Position numbers and translations under genes: made by a program
NCBI RefSeq assembly: GCF_018739865.1
Contig: NZ_JADOER010000002.1
Location: forward strand, 146,859 to 210,858
Source of the DNA: Leptothoe kymatousa TAU-MAC 1615
GTDB lineage: Bacteria; Cyanobacteriota; Cyanobacteriia; Phormidesmidales; Phormidesmidaceae
DNA length: 64,000 bases
Reading direction: 5' to 3'
Part shown: one piece after another, positions 29,151 through 36,289 of the stretch
Layout of the letters: each line of letters begins with the position of its first letter
Numbering within the stretch: position 1 is the first letter of the stretch
Notes under the pieces: generated by a model
The model's input: only the letters and a program-made list of their open reading frames with translations
Told to the model about the DNA's origin: nothing
Database searches by the model: none

Positions 29151-30305
29151 ATGCCATCTCTTGAAGTGCCTCTGAAGCTATTGCTGTTTATTGATAAGCG
29201 GCCAAGTTCTGTTGAGCAAGTTCGTCAGATTCGTCAGCATGTTGAGGGCTTAGAAGGGGAAATTGATCCTGTTTTAGAGGTCGTTGACGTTAGTGAGCAG
29301 CCCTATTTGGCTGAGCATTTCAAGTTAGTCGTTACCCCTACGCTGATCAAGGTCTCGGCGGCTGGACGGCAAACATTGACTGGGAGCGATATTATCTCTC
29401 AGATTGATTATTGGTGGGCGCGTTGGCAGGCTGAAGCGACGGATGAAAATGCTGCGCGCAAGCAGCAGACCCTAGATGAGACGTCCATTGCTCAATCGAC
29501 TGAAATTATTCATCTTTCGGACGAAATCTTTCGCCTGAAACAGTTGAATGCGGAAATTAATGCCAAGCTTGAGTTCAAGGATCGGATCATTGCAATGTTG
29601 GCCCATGATTTGCGCAATCCTTTGACGGCGGCATCCATTGCCATTGAGACCTTGGAAATGGGGTACGACCCATCCAAAGAGCGCCGCTCTCGCTTTCGGC
29701 CTGAGCTGACGGTGCAATTATTGCGGAATGCTAAAACTCAGATTCGGTCGATCGATCGGATGATTACGGATATTTTGCAGGCGGCCCACGGTCCCAGTGT
29801 GGATCTACATATTTTTCCTCGGGAATTAAATTTGGTAGAGCTGTGCCAAGAGGTGATGGAATCTATGCTGTCTAAGGTGAAAACTAAGGATCAGGTGCTG
29901 CACCTGGAGATTCCTCAGGATTTACCCCAGGTGCATGCGGATCCGAATCAAGTGCGTCGGGTCATTACGAACCTTTTGGACAATGCGGTGAAATACACCC
30001 CCACGGGGGGGGAGCTGATGATTACGGCGCTGCATCGGACCACCCAAAAGGTGCAGGTGAGTATTCAAGATACGGGGCCGGGCATCCCTGCGGATAAGCA
30101 AGCCCGAATTTTTGAGGAGAGTTTTCGCTTACAGCGAGATCAGTCCCAGGATGGATATGGGTTGGGGTTGGCCCTGTGTTTGCGCATTGTGAGAGCCCAC
30201 TATGGGCAAATTTGGGTGGATTCTGCCCCGACGGCGGGCAGCACGTTTCACTTTACGTTGCCGGTGTATAAACAAAGCCATAGTCGCCAGCCGTGGCAGC
30301 CCTGA
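29151..30305 (+). CDS. sasA: Circadian clock histidine kinase SasA
   Basis: 384 residues, the standard SasA length. The N-terminal KaiB-like thioredoxin-fold domain (about 8-95) binds KaiC. A helical linker, a HisKA domain with the phosphorylatable His152 in AHDLRNPLTA, and a HATPase domain with N box NLLDNAVKYTP and G boxes DTGPGIP and GYGLGLAL follow. SasA reads the KaiC state and phosphorylates RpaA, driving clock-controlled transcription. The kai genes and rpaA are not in this window. It converges with pspA 35 bases downstream. Confidence 0.96.
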   Translation: MPSLEVPLKLLLFIDKRPSSVEQVRQIRQHVEGLEGEIDPVLEVVDVSEQPYLAEHFKLVVTPTLIKVSAAGRQTLTGSDIISQIDYWWARWQAEATDENAARKQQTLDETSIAQSTEIIHLSDEIFRLKQLNAEINAKLEFKDRIIAMLAHDLRNPLTAASIAIETLEMGYDPSKERRSRFRPELTVQLLRNAKTQIRSIDRMITDILQAAHGPSVDLHIFPRELNLVELCQEVMESMLSKVKTKDQVLHLEIPQDLPQVHADPNQVRRVITNLLDNAVKYTPTGGELMITALHRTTQKVQVSIQDTGPGIPADKQARIFEESFRLQRDQSQDGYGLGLALCLRIVRAHYGQIWVDSAPTAGSTFHFTLPVYKQSHSRQPWQP

Positions 30306-30340
30306 TGGAGCCCTGGCAGCCCTGGCCAGAGGTTGTGGTT

Positions 30341-31009
30341 TTAGCCCTCCGGCAGTTGCATCCGCGCTTTTAGGGCGGCTAATTCCGTATCTACTGGGTT
30401 TTGGCCGGTCTCTAGGGCGGTAAACTTTTGTTCTAATGAATCTTGGCTAAGCTGGCTGAGCTCAGCGGCGGCGGCGGCTTCGGCCTCCATGGCTAGAATT
30501 TTTTCTTCTACCTGGCTAAATCGACCGCCATTTACCTGGGTCATCATTTCGTTTAGCTTTTGGCTGGCTTTGGCGGAGCGAGCCCTAGCAATGTACATGT
30601 CTTTTTGGGTTTGGGCCTGGGCCATTTTTGCTTCCAGGGTGCGCATATTGGCTTTGAGCTGTTGCACGCTGGTTTGCTGTTGCTGGAGCTGACTTTCTAG
30701 GGCGTTGGCGGTTTCGAGGTAGGTTTGACGACGGCCCAAGGCTTCGCGGGCTAGGGTCTCGTTTCCTTTGGCTAGGGCGTTTTGAGCGCGATTGTAAAAT
30801 TCGCGGGCCTGGTTGTGGGCTTGGTCGTATTGGCGTTCGCTACGTTTTTGGGTTGCGATCGCAACCGCCACGGCCTGTCGGAGCTGCAGCAGGTTTTCCT
30901 GCATATCCGCTGTGGTTTGCTCTAGAACCTTTTCTGGATCTTCGGCTCCGTTGAGAGCCTCATTGAGGCTTGAACGCACTACCCGAAAGAACCGATTGAC
31001 CAATCCCAT
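30341..31009 (-). CDS. pspA: PspA/IM30-family membrane-remodelling protein
   Basis: 222 residues of almost continuous coiled coil, beginning MGLVNRFFRVVRSSLNEALN, the amphipathic helix that contacts membranes, with DPEKVLEQTTADMQENL next. It ends at ELAALKARMQLPEG and so lacks the ~30-40 residue C-terminal tail of the thylakoid protein Vipp1. PspA rather than Vipp1 is therefore preferred. These ESCRT-III-like proteins polymerise on stressed membranes. The upstream SPOR-like gene is 75 bases away on the same strand and may be co-transcribed. Confidence 0.92.
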   Translation of the reverse strand: MGLVNRFFRVVRSSLNEALNGAEDPEKVLEQTTADMQENLLQLRQAVAVAIATQKRSERQYDQAHNQAREFYNRAQNALAKGNETLAREALGRRQTYLETANALESQLQQQQTSVQQLKANMRTLEAKMAQAQTQKDMYIARARSAKASQKLNEMMTQVNGGRFSQVEEKILAMEAEAAAAAELSQLSQDSLEQKFTALETGQNPVDTELAALKARMQLPEG

Positions 31010-31084
31010 AAATTTTCCAATTTCCGAGGCACAGCGACTGGGCTATCAATACGACGCCAGTCCTGTGTCTAGGATAGCAGGGGG

Positions 31085-32413
31085 TTATTCGTTCGTCGGA
31101 CCAAAGAGCTCCACCGCTATGCCCTGCTGGTTGAGTGCGGCCACCTGGTCGGCGGCCTGGGCCTGATTATCAAACGCCGCTAACTGTATGCGGGCACCGG
31201 CATTGAAATTGCGCACAAAGGCATCGGGGACAAATTCCCGTGCTTTATTGAGGGATGCATCGCCTGTGTAGCTCGTAATCACATAGAAATTAGGACCGGC
31301 GGCGGCAGGCGTTGTTTCAGCAGCGGGGTCGCTGGCCGGGGTAGTTTCGCCAGTGGCAGCGGGTTCGCTAGGTGCGGCGGGGTCGCTGCTGGCAGGCGGC
31401 GCGGCTGGGGTGGTGCCTGCCGCCGCAGTTGGATTCGCCGTGTCGGTTTGGGGGGCCTGGGCGGGCGCTGGCACCGGCACATTGGGCCGATTGCCATCTA
31501 CCTCAAGGGTGCTAAGACTTTCTAAATCCAGCTCCACAAACTCTCGTTGGGATAAGTCGGGACCGGGGGGCTTATAGCCATCCGGTGCGGTTTCAGCGGG
31601 GGTGGTTTCAGCTGAGGGTGTGTCCGAGGTTGCGTCCGAAGGGCCGTCGGTGGTTGCGGCTGGTTCCGTCGTATCCGGGGCAGTGCCACCGGGAAATAGC
31701 TGGGCTCTCAGCTTTTGGAGTTGGGAGGGATAGGTGATGGCAAACCCGACACCAACCCCGGCTAATAGCACTAACACCAGTCCGGCCAGCTTCAGCAGCC
31801 CGTTATTTTTCCGATTGGGAGAATAGGGTTCAGGAATAGAGTCCGGCTCGGCTTTTTCATCGTCAAGACTCTTTAGGAGTTCTTCCGAAGATTCTAAATA
31901 GCCATCGGGCGTATTGTCGGTTGTCTGAACGGGGAGGGCGGTCTCGTCGATGCCCACCTCGCCAGTGGCCGCTTCGCCAGTGGCCGCCTCGCCAGTGGCG
32001 CCTTCCGCAACACTTTCATCTATTTCTGACAGTTGGGCCTCCAGCAGTTCGTCCACATCCGGTAGTTCGATGTCCGGTGGGGCGGCGGTGGGGGGCTCTG
32101 TGCCAGCTTGCAAAAACGGATTGGGTGGCGGCGGCGGTGGCTTGGGCGGTTGATTCGCCGGCGGCACATTTACCGCCGAGTCGCTGGGGGCCGCCTTCAC
32201 CGAAATTAGATCAATGGTTTGTCGTTGTTTTTTTCGACGTGGCGGTGGCGGTGGGTTGACCCGGCCATGGCGTTTACGCCGATAGCGGGTTAATTCATCC
32301 TCAAGATTGACATTAAGATTCTGCAGGGCCCGTTCTAGCTGCGGAGCAATGCTATGGTCTGGGTCTGACCCGGTGGAGGGAGAAACAGAGGAGTTGTCTT
32401 GGGAAGAAGCCAT
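31085..32413 (-). CDS. Single-pass membrane protein with SPOR-like C-terminal domain
   Basis: 442 residues. A basic, proline-rich cytoplasmic half (RRKRHGRVNPPPPPRRKKQR) carries a threefold ATGEA repeat near residue 140. One transmembrane helix lies near 205-229 (LLKLAGLVLVLLAGVGVGFAI). A long Pro/Ala/Thr-rich extracytoplasmic linker leads to a ~65-residue C-terminal domain (NFYVITSYTGDASLNKAREF ... RIQLAAFDNQAQAADQVAAL) of the SPOR type, which binds denuded peptidoglycan at division sites. An envelope or division role is likely. It is divergent from the DUF721 gene over a 100-base gap. Confidence 0.82.
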   Translation of the reverse strand: MASSQDNSSVSPSTGSDPDHSIAPQLERALQNLNVNLEDELTRYRRKRHGRVNPPPPPRRKKQRQTIDLISVKAAPSDSAVNVPPANQPPKPPPPPPNPFLQAGTEPPTAAPPDIELPDVDELLEAQLSEIDESVAEGATGEAATGEAATGEVGIDETALPVQTTDNTPDGYLESSEELLKSLDDEKAEPDSIPEPYSPNRKNNGLLKLAGLVLVLLAGVGVGFAITYPSQLQKLRAQLFPGGTAPDTTEPAATTDGPSDATSDTPSAETTPAETAPDGYKPPGPDLSQREFVELDLESLSTLEVDGNRPNVPVPAPAQAPQTDTANPTAAAGTTPAAPPASSDPAAPSEPAATGETTPASDPAAETTPAAAGPNFYVITSYTGDASLNKAREFVPDAFVRNFNAGARIQLAAFDNQAQAADQVAALNQQGIAVELFGPTNE

Positions 32414-32516
32414 GGGGCACAGCTAAAATTAAACAAGTAGCGAGCAGCGGTGGACCACTGATAGACCATACGTTAGCACGTTAGTTGGGAGACGTCGTAT
32501 TGGAGTTTCAAGGGGA

Positions 32517-33074
32517 GTGGCCATGGGGTTTTCTGGACTGCGATCGCTAATTACCGATATGGAAGCCAACCCGAGCTGGCAAGCCCGACGCCAGTTTCGC
32601 CAGGTCGGCAACTATTGGCCCAAAGCCGTGGGGTATGTGGTGGCGCGCCAAACCAAGCCCGTTAGCATTCAGCGCCATATTCTTTATGTCGATGTGGCCA
32701 ATGCCTCCTGGGCCCAGACCCTCACCCTAGAGCGGCGGCGTATTTTGCATAAACTCAATCAGCTATTAGCAATGCCCCTAGATGACATTCGCTTTTCTAG
32801 TGCCCAGTGGCATAGCAAACCCCGACAGGCTCAACAGCCAGACAATGATTGGATCAGAACCCATCCCAGCTATGTGGGCAAGCTAGATACTGATGAAGCG
32901 TTAGAACAAGCCCCAGCAACAACTCCAGAAGAAGCCTATCGGGGGTGGGTTTCTATAAAAAAAGAACAACAAAAACATCAAGAATTATGTCCTGAATGTG
33001 AATGTTTTTGTCCATCTGGGGAACTCGCAAGGTGGGGCATGTGCGCCCCATGCATTGTTAAGAAATGGCAATAA
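32517..33074 (+). CDS. DUF721/DciA-like protein with C-terminal zinc-ribbon
   Basis: The frame opens with GTG at 32517, but ATG at 32523 with GGGGAG five bases upstream is the better start. Residues ~10-100 form a DUF721 domain (NYWPKAVGYVVARQTKPVSI, LYVDVANASWAQTLTLERR), related to DciA, the ancestral bacterial loader or operator of the replicative helicase. A disordered linker and a four-cysteine cluster (CPECECFCPSGELARWGMC then APC) follow, which may bind zinc. The family link is good; a helicase-loading role for this version is inference. Confidence 0.85.
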   Translation: MAMGFSGLRSLITDMEANPSWQARRQFRQVGNYWPKAVGYVVARQTKPVSIQRHILYVDVANASWAQTLTLERRRILHKLNQLLAMPLDDIRFSSAQWHSKPRQAQQPDNDWIRTHPSYVGKLDTDEALEQAPATTPEEAYRGWVSIKKEQQKHQELCPECECFCPSGELARWGMCAPCIVKKWQ

Positions 33075-33404
33075 AAATATATAAATAAAACAGACAAAAA
33101 GAAAGGTTCAAAATCTCTTGAAATTAAGTGATTTTCCTCAAATTGATGGCCTTTAATCCTGATAATTTTGCTTGAATGTATAGGCGGGATCGCCTGTTTA
33201 GTAATGATCCCCGATGTTTTTGAGAATATTGATTTGTTTAAATAGAATATGAAGAAAATATTAACGGGGATCGCTGCCTCGATTAACTTCTAATGCCTGT
33301 TGTATCAAGCTTTTAACATTTTTGAGATGTCAGAGATGGATGGAAACTCTCGGTCACAATGATCAAGGTAAAGGCTTTCGGTTACTCTCTCGTTAAAGAC
33401 TTTT
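33075..33404. other. A/T-rich intergenic region
   Basis: About 330 bases of low G+C compared with the neighbours. There is no open frame of note, and the promoter of the small cysteine protein gene is expected near its right end. I see no RNA gene or terminator I can support. Confidence 0.4.
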
Positions 33405-33734
33405 ATGAGTATTAAAAAAAATGAAATGGCCAAGTGTGGCGCTTGCCGGTTTTATACTCCAGTTGGCCGTCGTGGTGGCGAGTGTTCGCAGTTGTCAGTG
33501 CCTGTGCAATCTGCCTGGAAAGGCTGTTGTTTATCGCGGTCACCGTTTCAATCTGTGTCTAAGTTAAATAATCCAGATAAGGTAGCTGCTACCTTATCGA
33601 AGGATGCGAGGGAAATGTTGGAGTCCTTGCCCGTTACGCCTAGGCCGTTTTTAGAGCCTGTTGCTCGTTTAGAGCCTGTTGCTCAGTTAGAGCCGATGGC
33701 TCAGGCTGAGTTGGTGGCCAAAGTTAATTCTTAG
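33405..33734 (+). CDS. Small cysteine-containing protein, conserved in cyanobacteria
   Basis: 109 residues. The N-terminal core (MAKCGACRFYTPVGRRGGEC, then SQLSVPVQSAWKGCCLS) has cysteines spaced CxxC...C...CC and would suit a small zinc or disulfide-stabilised fold. The C-terminus has a run of LEPVA/LEPMA-like repeats, visible in DNA as repeated TTAGAGCCTGTTGCTC, suggesting recent slippage. I believe the cysteine core recurs in other cyanobacteria, but no function is known to me. Confidence 0.7.
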   Translation: MSIKKNEMAKCGACRFYTPVGRRGGECSQLSVPVQSAWKGCCLSRSPFQSVSKLNNPDKVAATLSKDAREMLESLPVTPRPFLEPVARLEPVAQLEPMAQAELVAKVNS

Positions 33735-34006
33735 GCCGACGGAAAATTTTGTGTGGCTCGTCGTCAGTATTGTTTAGCTCCTTCCTTGGAAATAGCAACC
33801 TGGCCGATTGAGTCGTTCCCAGAATCAGACACTGCCGTTTCGGTGCATCACAGACGTTTGAGTTTTAGAAAATTAACTTTAAATCCCTAGGGCAGGTCCA
33901 TACCTGCCCTTTGTTGTGGGTGTATTTGTGGGTGTATTTGTGGGTGTGCCCTATCCTCGCCATGCCTAGTTTGGGCAAAGATGCTGGCCCGATGGCAAGG
34001 GAGTAT

Positions 34007-34348
34007 TTAGCGATTGCAGCCGTTGGCAATCAGTTCTCCCTGGTTGTCTAGGGCGCTTAACGCTTCTTGGTTAGCTTGTTCAAGGGTGGTGGCAACGCCC
34101 CAGGCCAGGCTTTGGTTATATTCGGCCACGGCCCCACAGCCACGGAAAGAAACGCGAATGGTGCAGTCGATATCGCCACAGCTGCGGAGGGCTTCTCGTT
34201 CGGCACTGTTCACAGATAGATAGTTGGTGGCTACGCCCCAGTCTCCCGATCGGGAGATGGCAATGGCCCCATAGCGCTGAGCTGCCTGGGCTTGCACGGT
34301 GAGGAAGGTGCTCAGCAGCAGCAGACTCAGGATAGTTGGTTTAAGCAT
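34007..34348 (-). CDS. Secreted DUF4189-domain protein
   Basis: 113 residues. A signal peptide (MLKPTILSLLLLSTFLTVQ, cleaved near AQA) precedes a DUF4189 domain with the YGAIAISRSGDWGVATNYLS start, paired cysteines (SCGDIDC, RGCG, NGC) and WGVATTLEQANQEAL. Such small exported domains are common in bacteria and of unknown role. It stands alone, with the large palindrome lying 250 bases upstream. Confidence 0.85.
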   Translation of the reverse strand: MLKPTILSLLLLSTFLTVQAQAAQRYGAIAISRSGDWGVATNYLSVNSAEREALRSCGDIDCTIRVSFRGCGAVAEYNQSLAWGVATTLEQANQEALSALDNQGELIANGCNR

Positions 34349-34594
34349 AGATAGTTAAGAACAAAAGGAACAACTACGGCAGCTGTTTGTTAAAACAGTG
34401 GCGTTGCTGATCCTCGGGATGATTTTATCTGCAAGAGACCGGTCCATGACACATGTCACAGATCGGACCATTCCCTAAATCAGCAACGGCGAAACAGCTG
34501 CCTGGGCCTTGTTACGCAAGAACCTTCGAATACCTGTTGTTTTAACCAAATAGGTGGGGGTTAAAACGGAAAGCTGTGACAGATTTGCTATGTT

Positions 34595-34636
34595 GCACAG
34601 CCCTGCTATGCCATACATGGCATAGCAGGGCTGTGC
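34595..34636. repeat. 42-bp near-perfect palindrome (20-bp stem)
   Basis: Left arm GCACAGCCCTGCTATGCCAT and its exact reverse complement are separated by only two bases. There is no T run on either side. It begins ten bases beyond the stop of the minus-strand membrane-protein gene (34646), so it may act as a terminator or transcript stabiliser, or be a REP-like element. Confidence 0.9.
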
Positions 34637-34645
34637 GTTAGCTAT

Positions 34646-35791
34646 TTAGGCAATATCCTCCGTTTGGTGGCTTTCGCTGGGGGACATTGTTTTTTCGGTC
34701 CTAGCCAGGAAGTCGGGGACAAGGACTTCGCTAAAACCGGCAATAAAGGCGATCGCAAAGTACAAATACTTGGACTGGGTATCGGCTTCGCTGGGGTTAA
34801 ACCCAGATAAAATCACCACTTCCGATTCGATCAGTGCCACGGCCAGCAGCCCAAAGGCGGTGCCCACCACGGGCTTAAAAAAGCCAATGAAAAAGGGCAG
34901 CATCGATTGGGACCGATTTCGGTTTTCTAGCTTTCGCGATCGCAACATGACGCTAACAATACTACCCAGGCCCCCTGCCGCCAGAACGAGCTGAATATAT
35001 TGCCATTCCTGGGAAGAAAATAGTTCTACCTGGGAGCCCTGGCTTTCGCCATCGTCAATGGCGGTGGAACCCGACGATTCCCCATCGATGACAATGCTGT
35101 TATTGGCGTCTGGTTCAACGGTTGTTTCCGCCACCGGCTGAGCCTGGCGAATGCCATGCTGATAGCCAATGTTGTACTGATTGGAGAGAAACATGCGGGC
35201 AGCGGTGGTGCTGCCAATCAGGACGGTAATGGTAATCGTAAACCAGGTCAGTCCCGAGATTAGCTGGGCGGCGGGGGACCCCGCTGCGCTCAAGACTGCC
35301 ACTAAAGGATTGCGGTAGATGCTGATCTCTCGGGCAATGCGTTTACGAATATCTCGCGCTAGCGCCACCCGTTCGGCCATGGACATGGCCGGGGACTGAT
35401 CGTCTTTCGGGGTGGCTTCTGTCGGTAACAATAAACTGACGGCCAATTGCATCATTGGCATCAGCATACGGTCGTTAGTAAGTTCTAGATGGGGGACTTG
35501 TTCCAGTAGTTTGCCTAGCTCGCGATAGGCCGATTTAGATAGATGCTCAGAGGCCAGTCCCTGTTCAATACGTTCAATAAGTTCTCGTGCATCTTGACGT
35601 ATAACCAGGTCAATATCGTCTAGCAGGCCTGATGGTAGGCCCATTGTATGTGCAGCCATGATTGCGTGTGCATCCTGAGGGTGACAACGTGAGGGAAATA
35701 AGACGCCGCTGCGAAGAGGACACACCTGATTCCAATAGTGAATATGCCGTTGCTGATTTAGGGAATGAAACGATCTGTTAGGCTGATTCAT
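34646..35791 (-). CDS. Membrane protein of unknown function
   Basis: 381 residues from ATG 35791; an internal ATG at residue 45 is an alternative start. A soluble helical N-terminal region (DLVIRQDARELIERIEQGLA) is followed by about four membrane segments: LISGLTWFTITITVLIGST, YIQLVLAAGGLGSIVSVML, PVVGTAFGLLAVALI, and YLYFAIAFIAGFSEVLVPDF. An acidic loop lies between the first two. No family is recognised. Its position beside a STAND NTPase is suggestive of a conflict locus, but the genes are divergent with 500 bases between them. Confidence 0.7.
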   Translation of the reverse strand: MNQPNRSFHSLNQQRHIHYWNQVCPLRSGVLFPSRCHPQDAHAIMAAHTMGLPSGLLDDIDLVIRQDARELIERIEQGLASEHLSKSAYRELGKLLEQVPHLELTNDRMLMPMMQLAVSLLLPTEATPKDDQSPAMSMAERVALARDIRKRIAREISIYRNPLVAVLSAAGSPAAQLISGLTWFTITITVLIGSTTAARMFLSNQYNIGYQHGIRQAQPVAETTVEPDANNSIVIDGESSGSTAIDDGESQGSQVELFSSQEWQYIQLVLAAGGLGSIVSVMLRSRKLENRNRSQSMLPFFIGFFKPVVGTAFGLLAVALIESEVVILSGFNPSEADTQSKYLYFAIAFIAGFSEVLVPDFLARTEKTMSPSESHQTEDIA

Positions 35792-36289
35792 TATTTGGAT
35801 CCGCCAAATAGAATCATCCCGAGGATCAGTAACGCCGTAAATATATATAGATAGAAACTAGATAGCACCCAGCGGCAACATTTAGACCCTAGCTAGCCGT
35901 TCATGAGGACAGACTGAGAAGGGACCATTCTTCTGACCGGCACAGGGAAAAGAATGGTCTTGCGTTGTTTTTGTTGGTGTTGTTGTGGGCCAGTTGTAAA
36001 ACTGTTACTTGATCTGCTATCCCATGGTTAAAATCAAGAACTGACAAGGGAAATGGATATCTATATAAGATAGAACTTTCTTCCTCAAAAAGAGTGACTT
36101 TAGTCACAAAATAACCCTTCAAGAGAGAATTTTAGGTGTAGGTGTGACGCAATTGCTAATGTAATACATGGCGATTGTGCCCCTAAGGGGGTGATCCTTG
36201 CAGAACGCTTAAGCTTGGATAGAATAAGTGCGGTTAATGGGTTGAGTCGCTAGAATTAGACCGAAGTTTTATTCATTTGCCCAGCGGCT
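35792..36289. other. Intergenic region upstream of the STAND NTPase gene
   Basis: About 500 bases, A/T-richer than its surroundings, with divergent promoters expected. A short dyad (ACCATTCTTCTG ... AAGAATGGT at about 35927-35960) is visible. No gene is supported. Confidence 0.4.

Noticed and set aside
29018..29170. 48-codon hydrophobic frame overlapping the sasA start
   Set aside because: Different frame from sasA, no ribosome binding site, and overlaps the well-supported start of sasA.
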